Positions 11,485 through 24,300 of a stretch of DNA of 55,293 nucleotides are shown one piece after another. Numbering within the stretch: position 1 is the stretch's first letter; each line of letters starts with the position of its first letter. Origin of the DNA: Parachlorella kessleri (lineage: Eukaryota > Chlorophyta > Trebouxiophyceae > Chlorellales > Chlorellaceae). A program made the translations under genes and the position numbers. The stretch covers positions 1-55,293 of the forward strand of contig BBXU01001117.1 of NCBI GenBank assembly GCA_001598975.1. Direction: 5' to 3'. The notes below the pieces were generated by a model. That model searched no databases, was not told where the DNA came from, and saw only the letters and a program-made list of their open reading frames with translations.

Positions 11485-14400
11485 TCATCGGCCCCAGCCT
11501 GGCAGCGGCAGCGCTAGTGAGAGGCAGGCTGCTGGAGAGCCCGCAGGCCTGCTGCTGCTTACAAGCGCTTGCTGCTCAAGCTGCTGCTGCTGCTTCTGAG
11601 ATGTGGCTGCGCCCTCCTCCCTCGAAAACAGCAGCGTGCCTTTGAGCTGCCGCTGCTGGACGTGCGGCCGCAGCTGCCGTGCTGCACCTAAGGTCTCCTC
11701 TCGCAACAGCTGTGCCGCTTTCTCCTGCTGCTGCTTAATAAGCACCTGGAGACAGATCGAAGGCTTGTAAGACAAATGGTAGGTTATATCTACAAATATA
11801 ACATCCAACTTGAAAACCTGAGAAGTTCAGAGCGACACAACGTGGAATAGCTCTTGGCAAGCCAGCAGCCGCACAAATTCAAAGCCAGCAGCCGGGCAGA
11901 CCAGCTAGCCAGCAGGAACAGCCAAGCGGACACAGCCAAAGCACTGAACGCCACCTACCAGCCATCCCTCTTCCAAAAATCAGACAGCCATCCTAGCACT
12001 AGCGCTGACCCACCCCCACCTAAATGCTGCCCCAAAAGCTCCTGCTGAGATCCCTTAGACCCGCAAAATGACAGGCCCCGACGCTACAGCAGAATGGCAA
12101 CCATCACCTAGTCAGCTGCCAAACCAGTGCATGCATGCCACCACTCCCCGCTGCCAGGCGCTGCTGGGAGCTCACCTGGCGGATGGCCTCAAAGAAGCAG
12201 AAGAAGATGGCAGAGTTGAGCCCGTTGGACAGTGCCCTGGGCCCCACCCCTCGGAAGAAGGGGCGCAGGCCTCTGCCCTCTGCAAGGATGCCCCGTGCCG
12301 CAGAGACGATGGTAGGCTTTGAGCTGGCATTGCACATCATGATGGTCTTCACAACGTCAAGCGGAGTGGTGGCGGCAGCTGCGGCGGCGCCTGCAGGTAT
12401 TGCAGGGGTGGTTTGTGTCAGAGATAGGAAGGGGGGGTCGCAGCTCACCAAACACATATAGAAGGAACCCTCCTGTCACGCCAGCAAGGCGCCCTGACAA
12501 ACTGTGGTATTGCCAGTGAAGAGGGGGGGTTCTACGATATTAACAAGAACAAAGGAAACATTTCACACTGAAGTACAGAGCTCCCAGCTGACGCCCACTT
12601 ACCAAAGCCCAACAATACGCTAATGCCCAGGAAAGCTGACCCAACCCACCTGCCACACCACCCATGATCAAATCCTCTAGTGTGTGAGCTGGCCTATCTC
12701 CCGCCATGCGACGGTGCACCGCCCGCATGGTCTCATACGCCGCAAATTTGACAGCCATGTCCGGCACATCCTCCAGCACTGTGGGCAAAAAGCCCTGCAA
12801 GCAGCAAGGTCAACACAGGGTTAGAGGCAGAAGCAGGACAAGCTTGCGGGGCTCAGAGGGAGAAGGCAGCCATGGTATGTAAAGCTCGACCCAGGGCGAC
12901 ATGGAGTGCAATGCACACTGAAGGGTCCTAACTACTGGCCATACGGCACGGATACGAGCGTCTCACCTCTCTGCAGGTTAACGAGTCACGTCAAACACTG
13001 GGTCCTATATTTCATATAGTATGTCAGAGCAGCACACCTACACAGAACCTGTGGTATATGCACCCCAGCATTGGGACCCCACAAACCCTCGGCTGTCAGC
13101 TCACCGTAAACAAGCCCCGAACCCCAGCCGCCTTTGTGATCTCCTTGGCCGCATGGACCACATTTTTGTAGATGCCTGCCTGCACTGAACGGATGCAGAC
13201 TGCTAGCGGCACCTTTACAACGCTGCTGCCTAGCGCCGCAGCGGCGCCCGCCACAAAAGCCGTGGCACCTGCAAACACACCACGACACGTGCATGAGCAG
13301 TGCAAAGCCTGTAGATTCGAGAATTGTCTAGAATTTATGTTGGTGGCACTCGCCACAATCCTGGCGGCTGCCACTAGAGAGACTGGAGACAAAGGCAGCC
13401 TGGAAGAGATGTAAGTTGAGCTATATTGCTTGTATCTTTACCGTGTTCCCTCCATCATAACTCCCAATCCCACCTTCGTTCAGCTGTGTATTCGACCGCA
13501 AGAAGCGCTTAGTGGTGGAGTAGAAGGCAAAGTATGTGCCGATGATGACACCAGCTCCAGTGGCGGCCCCCACCACCCCCTGCACATCGACATCACACAC
13601 GCCGCTGCGTCGCGCAATTGAAAACAACAACAACAACAACAATTGCTGCATGCTATCATCACTAAAAAGCAGTAAAGTACATTTAACCACAGGTGCAGTA
13701 CCTCCTCTGCCATGATGCCCTCCCAATGCTGAAGTGTGAGCGCTTCCTCAAGTATTCACTCACTGCGACACAAAGACCTGCCACAAGAACACGCTTGCCT
13801 ACCTTGTAAAGACCTTTCAGCTCTGACAAGCCACCGAGCGGTGCTGCCTTGGGTGCCCTGGGCGGTAAGCTGGGCTTGCTGCTAGTAGCCCCTGCAGCAT
13901 GGCAGGAGCCAGCAAGCTCAGTGTCACTCAGACTAACGATCCACCTGCACTTGCGAAACACCAACTGGGCACGGAAGTCATCAAGCGGAGCTATGCCAAA
14001 AGGAGCAAACCCACCCACTGGGATGTTGCAACCGTGCACGCTTGCCTATACTTCATTCTTTTGCAAGCTCACACACCATATGGTCCACACCACCCGCCAT
14101 AATCCACTCCTTGCTGCCACCTGTCTTATGCACCTTTCCGCACCTGTTCTTGTGACCCGCCCCGTCTGCATGCGCACTTTCATTGTGTCCAATGGGTGTA
14201 TTGTGCTTTGAGACGCCGCCCTCGCCATCGCGCCAGCCACAACATCATGTGCAGGCTTCTGGTCTGGCTGCGGCGGGGGAGGCGGCGGGGCAGCTGCTGG
14301 CGGCGCGGGGGCCGCCGATGGCGCGGCTACGTCCTTGCCCGCAGCCTGCAAAGCAGGAGACGGCATAGCAACCACGGTGATGCCAAGCCAGGTGGTATCC

Positions 14401-15055
14401 TCAGGCATGAGGCCTGTATGTCTGCCTAGGTGCCAGCTCCCTACACGGGCTACAGTGGTGCTGCAGGCCCCAACTTGCTGGTGCTGGTCGGTGCCGGCTA
14501 AAACTGGGCTGGATTTGCTGACCTGCCCAAGGTTGGCAGGGGTATTGGCCATCGCCCTTCGCAGGACCATGGTCACCCCAGCGCCTGTGGCTGCAGTCAC
14601 CACTCCCTGCAATGCCAGGAGCCCCCACTGATCAACAGCAGCGGCCAAGCTGCAGGCGGCGATCTGCTCTGCTAGGTCCCAAACAACGGACCACACGAAC
14701 GATGCTATGCTGGCTGCTTGGCTAGGCGACTGATCAGTGCCAGAAACCCGACCCTTCCTAACATCCGCATGCCCAACGCTGCACTGCTTTCAAACGCGTC
14801 CATCTAGCCGGGAAGGCCGTAACATGTAACGCGTCAATGGGCTTCCAGGGCCCACTATTTAAACCCCGCAGCGGCATGAAGGCTGCTCACCTGCGTCAGG
14901 CTAGCCACTGGTGCAAAAGTAGCCCGCTGTCTTTGGCTGAACCGCTTCTCCTCACTCCAAGATGGGGAAGCTGATGTGCTGGGAGGGCAGGCTGTTGACT
15001 CTGTCACCCCAGATGGCCCGGTGGTTGCCGGCCACCTAAGCTCCACAGCTGCCAT
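11485..15055 (-). CDS. Mitochondrial carrier family (SLC25) protein, SAM-carrier-like
   Basis: Eight exons give 535 aa: 15055-14891, 14606-14144, 13891-13803, 13579-13474, 13268-13105, 12794-12650, 12390-12176, 11745-11485. From about residue 174 there are three roughly 100-residue mitochondrial-carrier repeats. Signature motifs are HPLDTMKVRMQTG in repeat 1, a degenerate VPLAVCIRSVQAG (Asp replaced by Ala) in repeat 2 and TPLDVVKTIMM in repeat 3. LRPFFRGVGPRALSNG follows the third motif. Such proteins exchange metabolites or cofactors across the mitochondrial or plastid inner membrane. The repeat-2 pattern and overall look are nearest the S-adenosylmethionine carrier group, but the substrate is uncertain. 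It is longer than the usual 300 aa because of a Pro/Ala-rich N-terminus with a polyPro run and a Gln-rich C-terminal tail. Residues 56-74 resemble helix 2 of repeat 1 (see findings). Confidence 0.88.
13622..13642. repeat. (AAC)n microsatellite in a carrier-gene intron
   Basis: A simple AAC run of about six to seven units lies between exons 3 and 4 of the carrier gene, upstream of the acceptor at 13580. It is likely to vary in length between strains. Confidence 0.85.
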
Positions 15056-16392
15056 TCAGGTCGGTCCAATATAGGGAGGCTGGGAGCTGCCAGCTGGGCC
15101 TGTTTCGAGCTTTAAGACAACATCAACCAGAGGGGGGGACAATCGCCTTTCAAGACCGACCAACGCGATCACAAGCTAAGAGCAGCCGAAGTATGTCAAT
15201 CGAAAGCTGTTCGAAGGTGGAAAGGGGTCCCCCGATGGTGCCTTCCCCTTGCTCGCGTCGGGGGAGCAGGAGCGGGCTGATGCAGGGATGCTTAAACCCT
15301 AGACCCACCGGGTTTGAAATAGCGGCCACCTGTCATCGCATGTCGTGTCTCAGCGCGCTGGAGCGGTGATGGCGTAATAAGCCGTCCCCTAGTAGCCTTT
15401 CACCTCCGAACCCACGAATTCATGTTATAGTGTTCCAGGAATAGTTGTTGTACGTAAGGCGCGGGTGTCGGGTCCACAAGTGTCTAGAGTGCGGAACAGC
15501 CCTAAGAGGTGGACTTTTCTTGTCCCAGAACGTATCTGGAAGAGCCTAGGTACTGTGTAGGCCGGAGCGACCCTAACCGGCGTATGTGACATCCAGTGAC
15601 ATCCTGCGACGGACATGGTGATGGGTCACACTGTGGAGGCTCAAACTGCCAACAAGTGTTACAGAAAAGGGAGTCCAGGAAGCCAACAATAGGCAACTCA
15701 GGTACACAAATTGCGATAGAGAAGAGGAGGCTTGCTCCCGGCACATATGGGGCAACAGGGACGCCCACCGCCCAAGCGAGGTACTGATTTGCATCTTCTT
15801 AAAGGGCACTGCTTACGTGTTGCCCTATCCCACATATCAACCTATCTAGCTCAGCAGTTTGACCGGGCGGCTAACATTCAAGTGCTCAGATGGCGCGTGA
15901 CAAGCCTTTACCATGTCACCAAGTCTATTTTGTTTAGGGTGGCAGGTAATGCAGTCAGAGAGGAGGCACGGGTATCCTGGGCTGACAGGGGGCTATGCAG
16001 GTATGTTCTGTGTCTTGCCTGAGACCTATTGTCCGCAACCGCTCCGTCCCGCTAAAACGTGTCTCTGTCTGCCAGTCCCTGATCATGCAAAATACTCACA
16101 CAAGGACTGGCAAGGCACACCACTCTCAACCAAGGGCCTAGACAACTTCACAGAAGTGCAGTGCTAGCTTGGTGAGCAGCTCAATGCATAGTATGCTAGC
16201 TTGATAACCCCAACACCAAAGGGAAGAGGCAGCAACCTGTACAGCAAGCATGCGGCCCAGCCAGGCTTCAGCGAACCGAAGCAGCAGCCATGAAGTGCCG
16301 CATTTAGCACGCACAAGCAAGACGTACCCAGGCTATCATGCAGGCTGCACCATGCCAACACCCACGTCCGTTACACAGAGGCCACGAGCTGG
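15056..16392. other. 1.3-kb intergenic region upstream of the carrier gene
   Basis: Contains the carrier promoter (to the left on the minus strand) and the 3' UTR of the ZCCHC10-like gene. No open frame resembles a known domain. Part of it (about 15180-15600) is less GC-biased than the coding exons and shows no splice-site pattern. I searched by eye for snRNA, SRP and tRNA signatures and saw none. Confidence 0.4.
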
Positions 16393-18072
16393 TCATGGCG
16401 AGGGCCCCCCGCTGCGCCCCCTCCTTTCCTCCCTTGCCCTCCGGCTGTTGTCGGGCCGTTCACTCCTTCGCTCTGCATCCCTGCCGCCCCCCTCACTGCC
16501 CCGCTTGCTGTCCCTGCCCCGCTCACGGCTGCGTTCCTGCCGCCCATGGCTGCCTTCCTTCCTTCGGCTCCGCTGCTGCTCTCCCCTACCGTCAGGACTA
16601 CTTGCGCGCCTGCCTTCCTGTCTAAGGTGCGGTGAGGCACTGCCATTTCGAGTGGCCTTGCTGCCACCGCCGCCCCTAGCAGGCTCCTCCTCGGCAGCTC
16701 TGCGCGGTTTGCTCTTCTTGGCACGCTTTGGCTCGCTCTCGCTGTCAGAGCTGCTGCTGCTGCTGCTGCTGTCGCTATCGGATGAGCTGCTGCTGCCGCT
16801 GCTGTCACTGCTGTCACTATCAGAAGAGGAAGTGCTGCTGCCAGAGCCCGCTCCAGAGGAGGTGTCACTGCCGCTGCTGCTCTCGCTCCCAGACGATGAG
16901 GAAGTATCACTGTCTGATGACGACTCCGACCCTGCATTCAGCACTAAATTGCTTGACAATGCTGAGCTGCAAACGTAGTTGTCAAAAACTGACACTTACG
17001 CCATATGTGCAGACCTACTGGAGCAACACCCCTTTAACACAAAGAGAATCGCTTGCGCCACATCAATAAATCCATTAGGAGAATCCCTTCTCAACCAAAC
17101 CCTCTCGAGCTCAGCCAAGCTGCCAAAGGGAGACAGCTCTCAACAACACAACGGAGGCTGACTTGTACCTGACGAAGAGGTGCCGCTGCTGCTGCTGCTT
17201 GTGGTATCGCTATCGGAGGAAGAAGAGGACGACTCCCTCTTACGCTTGGCTTTCTTCTTGCCAGCCTTCTCCTGCATCGAGAAGCAACCCCTGCTGCATT
17301 ACCCTCTTGCCAGGAAGCCAAGAAGCACCCGCTGGCCCACACCAAAGCTTATCCTCACCTTGCATAGCAACCTTGCTGCCTACAGCTCTATAATGCTGCT
17401 GTCAATTGAGCAGTCCCCACCATGAGGGAGTTCTAAAGCCGCCACACTAACCACCATCACAGCAAATAGGGAAGTCCAAAGCATCCCATACTGCCAGCCC
17501 TGCCCGATGCCAGCTACGCCATCCCTCTGCTCGCCTTACCAGCCACGGTAATAGAATACCCTAGTCCTACGCTTACCTTGGCGCCAGGGGCAGTCTTATC
17601 CCTGAGCTCTGGTGGCAGCTCCGATGCATCTAAGAAGCGTGACCGCACCTGCAGGTATACAATTTACCAATGTATGGCAACCACAAGCCTTCTGACATCC
17701 TTGACTGGCTCGCCGTGCAGTTGTCTGTGGGCACGGGAGCTGGAAACAAGGACAAGAACAGCGAATATTGACCTTGACTTCCCCAGCCCAACCTCGGTCC
17801 TCAAAAACCTACCTTAGGATTCTTTAGTTGCTGGGTGCGTGTAGGGCGCGCAATGTAGACAGGCTGACCCTTGCATTCATACGTCCAGTGCCCCTGCAGC
17901 ACATAGCACAGGTGCTCAGGCAGGTGCGCCTCGCGCAAGGTCGCCCATCGGTAAGACAACAGGTCAACCATCTTCGCAGGGAACGCACCTGCTGCAGGCA
18001 ACGCTGGCACGTGGGGACACCGCCTGCCTGCTGCCCCCAAGATGACTTCGTGTTTTTGTATCTGCCAGCCAT
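16393..18072 (-). CDS. ZCCHC10-like CCHC zinc-knuckle protein with Ser/Asp- and Arg-rich tail
   Basis: Five exons give 292 aa: 18072-17989, 17893-17813, 17648-17577, 17271-17169, 16931-16393. Residues 22-35 form one CCHC knuckle (C22-x2-C25-x4-H30-x4-C35, ending GHWTYEC) followed by a basic YIARPTRTQQLKNPK. This is the diagnostic core of ZCCHC10, where the human text is nearly the same around GHWTYEC. The rest is low-complexity: long Ser/Asp runs, then KRAKKSKPRR and an Arg/Ser/Glu/Gly-rich end. Such tails are common in nuclear RNA-processing proteins and suggest phosphorylation and nuclear-body localisation. The molecular role of ZCCHC10 family members in RNA biology is poorly defined. Intron 1 falls inside the knuckle, between the two Cys and the His. 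The ATG at 18072 matches the family's short N-terminus, although the frame is open upstream to 18360. Confidence 0.88.
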
Positions 18073-18394
18073 ACTGGCAGCCCCTGTGCCTAGGATGCCC
18101 ATGACTCTAAAGTCTACAGTGTGAGGCGCTTGGACTAAACAGTCTGGCCAGCGTCGGGTGCGGCAATTCTTCTTATACAGATCATTATATTTGGTATTGA
18201 CACAGCCTTGTGAGAAAGGGCCGCGTTCTAAGAGTTGGTATCGACTGGGGTCCCGGCATTCTGGATCCGGTCCCTTCACATCTAGCTGACCCTTCCGTCG
18301 ATTATAGCCCTGATCGATAGTGCTGGAATCAGCGATTAGGAGATACTGTGCTATTGGCACGGCAGCTCTGCCTTAAGCTCGAAGCACAGCAAAA
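18073..18394. promoter_or_regulatory. Shared head-to-head promoter region, ZCCHC10-like (-) / ispD (+)
   Basis: This holds 322 bp between divergent start codons. On the minus strand it is one open frame in phase with the ZCCHC10 start (first ATG at 18360). Its predicted residues look unlike the family N-terminus, so I treat it as 5' UTR and promoter. No TATA box stands out. Confidence 0.45.
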
Positions 18395-20721
18395 ATGCAG
18401 CTGCAGAGCTCCCCAGCTACCTTGCATCGTATGGTGCCTTTCGCCTCTGGGCAACGAGCGGCACAAGTACTAAGACGCGGCCAGCAACGGAGCGCGCACT
18501 TTACAGGGGCCCAGCAGACAGCAACAGGACCCAAGGCAGTGGCACAGCGGCTATGCTTGGTGTGCCAGGCAGCCCCTCGGGTGCGACTTCAGGACTGGTT
18601 GCTGAAGACAGAGGTGCTGTGACCACGCCAAAGTATCTGATTGTCACGGTGATCTTAGAATGTGCTTGTCATGAGTTGCAGGGAGGTGGCAGCACATCCA
18701 CGGTCGCGGACAATATCGTTAGCCTGGTCCTACTAGCCGGCGGAGTGGGCAAACGCATGGGGGTGAGCTTTATTACATACTACACTGGTATGGCAGAGCA
18801 CCCATGAGCTTGTATTGACAAGGACCGGGGCCCCTGGCGGCTAGATGACACATGCTCGCCACGCTGCATGCAGGCGGCCATCCCTAAGCAGTACCTAGAG
18901 CTGCTTGGGCAGCCAATCGCTACTTACAGCATGCAGACCTTTGCTCGAATGCACCAAATCAAGGAGATAGTGGTGGTCTGTGAGCCGGAGTGGAGGTGAG
19001 GGCTAAATCAGGACTTTGTGTCGAGTGCGTGTGTGCAAAAGCAGTGGCTACAGCATGCCACATGGTACTTGCTACCGTCATGCGCTATGGTGATACTCAG
19101 TGGCACTATGGACAGGGAGGATAATAAAATCAAGACTTGCCTGCAGATGTGGAAGGGTATCTACAACCGGTATGGCTGCAAAACTACAGCCTTTGGTTTG
19201 CTCTGAGTCGCAGGGAAGTCTTTCAGGCCTGCTACGCTCGGCTATCCCGCAAGCTCCCCCTGAAATTTGCGCTGCCTGGGGCTGAGAGGCAAGACAGCGT
19301 GTACAACGGCTTCCAGGTGCACCAACTCGATGTCACGTGTGGGGTGTGGGGGTGACTGTTGTTTTGGCAGTGGTCGGGCCCTGTGAATGTAATCTGACAG
19401 TGGCAGAGGGCCCTCCTTGGACTGATGTTCATAACCCATTCCACCCATGTTGCTGGCTTCTGCTGGGAATCTGCGGCAATCCTCAAAGTTTCTTCTGGCC
19501 TTGGAGGTAACCTGAAACAAGTCCTGTATTATGTAGGAAATTGATGCCTCAGCCGAACTAGTAGCAATCCATGACTCAGCCAGACCGCTCGTGACGGCCA
19601 CAGACACATTGCAATGCTTTGAGGATGCCCTGGAGGTAAGGACAGTTGGAGGAGCAGCACAGCAGGTTGTCATGCTTTCCTTGGGCCTCAACGTTTTCCT
19701 GGGCCGTGGGGGGTGCTTCTCCAGGGTTGCACCAGGCCCCTTTCTGCTTGCCAGGCTGCTTCTGCATCTAACCGCCGAGTCGTGACCAGTCCTCATGCAC
19801 TAATGTACGGATGAGGGAACGTTTACGGGTGATATGTTGACAAGCACTGTCTGATTGCAGGTGGGCGCAGCTGTGCTGGGTGTACCCGTGAAGCCCACCA
19901 TTAAGGAGGTGGACGCTGGCAAGCGGGTGGTTCGCACGCTGCAGAGGGCACGGCTTTGGGAGGTGCAGACACCACAGGTGGGCTGGGGTGGACCGGGCCT
20001 TGGGGAAATGGGGCTGAGAGCTATGGCAGCATCGCACAGTAGGAGGCTGCATCAGGTATGTTTCAGAGTTTACTGTTTACTTCTATTCTTCCTTCTGGCA
20101 CAGATGCAGCTATCCCAACAAGCAGCCTGATCTCCTTGGCACGGTTTGGTGGCTCAATACTGGAATATGGGAGGCAGGCTGAGTGCTGCCCTTGTGAGTC
20201 CACATGTCTTCTGTGCCGCAAAGCTTCCACTTGATCGCCAACTTTGGGCAGCGCCTTCCTTGAGCAAGGTGACACCCACTTAGAAGTAACTATTAACGCT
20301 TGGCGCAATGAGCTGCTGGCAGGTCATTCGACCGGCACTGTTGCGAGAAGGTTTTGAGCTGGTGCGGCGGGATGGGCTCGAAGTGACTGATGACGTGTCC
20401 ATCATTGAGGCCCTCGGCAAGCCAGTTCAAATCACACCTGGCTCATATACCAACATCAAGGTAAGCTGGGGTTTGTTCTCGGTGGGGTGCTTTGACTCAC
20501 GAGGTTGGAGGGAAGTTGCCTTCAGAAAATGTGGGTCAACCCTGGCTGTTCAACCCTATCTTCGGTGCTGGTGGCACATGCACAATAGATATGATGTGTT
20601 ATGGTGGGGTGCAACGGATGCCCTTGATGGCTATGTTACCTTGCAGGTAACCACACCCGACGACATGTCTGTGGCAGAGCGATTTTTGGATGAGCAGCGG
20701 GAACTGGCGCCGACAGTCTGA
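18395..20721 (+). CDS. ispD: 2-C-methyl-D-erythritol 4-phosphate cytidylyltransferase (IspD), plastid-targeted
   Basis: Eight exons give 317 aa: 18395-18613, 18682-18762, 18874-18995, 19214-19316, 19537-19635, 19861-19977, 20323-20460, 20647-20721. The enzyme joins CTP and MEP to give CDP-methylerythritol, step three of the plastid MEP pathway to isoprenoids, chlorophyll side chains and carotenoids. Residues 90-100 carry the nucleotide-binding loop [11 protein letters not shown], followed by [13 protein letters not shown]. Other family blocks are IHDSARPLV (186-194), [11 protein letters not shown] with its conserved Lys, LWEVQTPQ, and [12 protein letters not shown] ending in NIKVTTPDDM. The first roughly 75 residues are rich in Gln, Ala, Arg and Ser with few acids and form a plausible chloroplast transit peptide. 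This explains the extra length over the bacterial enzyme (about 230 aa). All catalytic-core blocks are present, so it should be active. Confidence 0.97.
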
Positions 20722-21391
20722 CACATGTACTAGGTACTTGGGCAGACACTCATTGATATCCTCTTGCCTTCCGCTCGAGCATTTCCACCACTTCCCTGCG
20801 AGGCGACCAGAGTGCTGCTCTTTCACCTAGACTCTGCATCCTTTTCCATTATTGCACACGGCAAATTTTGAGCGTGGGTGCGGCGCTCACTTTTCATCCC
20901 TGCCTCACCCATCAGGCTGTTGCAGAAGCAAGCTATAAAAATAATGACTGAAGGGCAAGTGCTTGCAACCACGGCTGGTATTGAACTAACTACTTGATGT
21001 GGGTGGCTTAGCACAACCCACAATGCATACCCTGAGGGACCTCCCAGTAACCATGCCTTGCACAGATAGCGCTATGCTGCAGGCTTGTAACGAGATTGCA
21101 AAACGGTACCAACGTTACTAAACACAAGGTATGTGAGAGATAGCAGGTGCAAGGAGTAAGACATGCAAAGCAAATGCATGACACAGCATACCCGAAACCC
21201 CTTGGGCAAACTCAGCAGCGCTGATTGTTCACCTCTAGGCTCCCTCCGCCTCCCTTGGATATTTTTGGACAAGGTTCCACCTGCCCTACAGCCCTGGGCC
21301 TGCATCCATGCCTTGCACGATGGCAGGTCAACAGCACTACCGGTTTTCAGACCAACAACACAGCAACGCTGCCCACGCAACCGAGCAGGGG
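20722..21391. other. Convergent 3' intergenic region, ispD / NAGS
   Basis: Contains the two facing 3' UTRs. TGTAA at 21086-21090 is a candidate poly(A) signal for ispD. No coding or RNA gene recognised. Confidence 0.45.
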
Positions 21392-24300
21392 CTACTGCAG
21401 GTCCTTCACAAAGAGCTGTGAGTTCCGGGCAGGGTCTATCTTGCCCCGTCGCGAGTCTGGCAGCAACTGGCTGGCATGGGCAGGGCCCGCAGGGCGGAAG
21501 CCCCGCTGCTCAAACCAGTCGGCGGTGCGTGTTGTGAGCAGGACCAGCTTCTGGATGCCTTTAGAGCGCGCGTCCGTCTCTGCAGGGCAAGGGATGATGC
21601 GCTCATGGCCTAGTAGACAGTCTGATGCCCACAAAAAAAAGATAGAGTGTCGCCTGCACTGCTCGACGCCCTACACTGCTCAACAGTCTCTGAATTCCAC
21701 GCACAGCTATGACCTTGCTCACGGCAGCTACGCAAAGCAGATCAAGAGACACCATGGACAAAAACTCTTGACTCCTCACTGCTTGCGATGCCCTGAAGTG
21801 CACTGCCATTCGGGCGATAGTGCAACACCGATGCTAGTTCCACAAATGGCAATTTGGTAAGGACCCACCAAGATACTCAAGGAAGCTGTCACCCTTGCCG
21901 CTGCCTCGGAAAGTAGGGTGCACGCAGAAGGCAGAGAACTCAGCCAGCGCCTCGCCCACCGCATTCCGCCCTAGGGGCTTGACAGCAGCACAGCCCAGCA
22001 CCTGCAGCAAACTTGGGAAGCACCCAGGTGAAATAATGCTATGAGCCTGTATAGTGCCACGTGTTGCACCCCCCGCCGCGATGTACCATACAAGTGATGG
22101 ATCAACCACTCCTACAATGACCGATGACAGACCCAGGGGTGGCATTCCGAAGCTGACAGAGGAGGGGTAGGGCATAGAATTTAGACATTCCCCTCACAGC
22201 TGACGGGGCAGGGCCTGGGTAAATCCCAGAACAGCAACTTGCAAACCCCTCACACAGTCACCAAACATCTACAAGGACTGCAAAGCAGCCTAGCAGTACT
22301 CACAGCCTCTCATGGGCACTCCCCAGCGCGGATGCGCTTACAAGGGTGGGCCTTCCAGGCCATCAGCCCAACTAAACCAGCCTGCCAGCGCTTGTCGTTT
22401 CCCGCTAGCTTCACCTTGGACTCTCGTTCTAAAACGAAGAAGTGTGGTAGCTCGTCCTCCATCTGTTGTGGGCTCCGGCGGACTAGAATGCCCTTCTCCT
22501 CTAGGGGTGCCAGCAACTCTCGGATTGCTGCCAGATCCTGGGTAGGTGCCAAGATACCATGGTGAGGTTCAGCTAAGTGTCACACATTCGAGGGGATGAC
22601 CAATCAATGGCCCGGTGCAAGCCTCCCACCGCAGGGATCCGACGGAAACTTCTCTGAATATCTTCAATACAATTCTCCATGTCAGTCTCACTCCATGCTG
22701 AAAGAGTTGCTCACTCCGCACCAACCTGCGGAGCTGCAGGCCGGATGCCTTCATAGAAGTCTGTTGATATCATGCAGCCCACCCCGTCCCTGGAATAGAG
22801 CTCCAGCAACAGCCCCCCATCTATGCGGGCATCAACCTGCATTAGAGCCAAGGAGGGGACCTCGTGCCACAGGGTGTAGCATACACAATGCTGTTTTGCT
22901 GATAGTGCAATCTGCCAGCAGCCCGGCCGTCGCAGCTGTACTGTACCTTACCAAATCTGTACAACTCGAAATGCCCAGAAGGCCCAGAAAGGATTGGAAG
23001 CAATACAGGTCTATGCAGGATATAACTAATCCCCAGCGCCCCAGTTAGCAGGCCATTCATTACGTCAAAGCTTACCAAGTGGGCTCGCTTGATGCCTGCC
23101 CTGCACACTGTACAGGCTGCCAGCAGTGGCAACGGCAGGCCGCACTCATACCACTTGTCAAAGTCAACATCTGTCTGACTCCGGGCCTGTGAAGCAGAGC
23201 CATTGCTGGAAGTCTGGACCTGCATGCCTGCAAAATTCAGCAGCAAGTACAGAACAAGGCTTGGTGGTGTCAACCGCTGACCTTCAACTGTTAAAGGTGC
23301 ATACTATCAAACCTACAACGCACAAAGCTTACCTACGCAGCCCAGAGCCCATGCACAAACGGCAATGGCGCAGGGTCCAGGTAGAGCAATGCAACAACCG
23401 TGCGAGGGCAACTCGTCTGAAGCCCTTGATGACCCCACACATTGTACTGACAGAGAAGATAACCCACCCCCAGTTGTGCCACTGAACACATTTGTTAAGA
23501 TTTATAATAACACAACATATCCTCGTACCACCGCGCTGCACTGACCTGCATGTAGCTCATCATCTAGACAGCCCGCTTGTGTGGGAGTGCTGGCCATGCT
23601 CTTCAGCAGCCGTTCCGCATCACTGAGCGGTAGCCATTGGGGCAAGTCCAGTGGCTGGGTCTCCGGCAGTGTGAGCAGGATCAGCTTGTCGGCCTTCAAG
23701 CATATGTGAACATGTGCAGTCAGCACGGCCGTAGGGCGGCTGAGCTCTAGCAAGCATGGGAGGTGGACAGCAGTTCGCAAGCAGCAAACAAGCTTTTTAT
23801 AATCTTGTCGCTTGGCAATTGCTGCCTTCTAAGATCCTATCTTCGTATCACTTGACAGACGCTCCCGTGGCGGCCTTTTAAGGGATGCTGGAGGTAACTG
23901 GACGAGAAGCAAACAGAGGCACAACACCTTGGAACGCAAACTCTTCCCTTCAAACAAAAGTGCAAAGCACAAGGTTGACCTGAAGTGGCCGGCTCTGGAT
24001 CCGGGGCGGAATGTCGAAATGGCAACCTCCAGCATCCGCAAGGAAGCATATCAACCTCATGCCTGGGTATGACACACTTCAGTTGACTTTAGTCTATGAG
24101 CAAGTCTGGGTGATCAAAGCTACCACACCCTCCCTTGTGACCAACCCTAGGTGCCTTCTCTCAACTCTACCCGCCTTATGTCCCTTATGCACCTGCAAGT
24201 CCACTGCCGCCCGGGTTGCCACCGTATATGTGTCGCAGTTGAGCACCTCCCCCGCTGCGCTATACCCAAGGTTGCTTAGCAACACCACATTACCAGATTC

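Noticed and set aside
12135..12461. Long plus-strand frame opposite the carrier gene
   Set aside because: It is the shadow of the carrier's conserved third repeat on the other strand, with no domain of its own.
16745..16900. Apparent GCT-rich repeat array
   Set aside because: It is the coding strand's Ser/Asp-rich run of the ZCCHC10-like protein and not an independent satellite.
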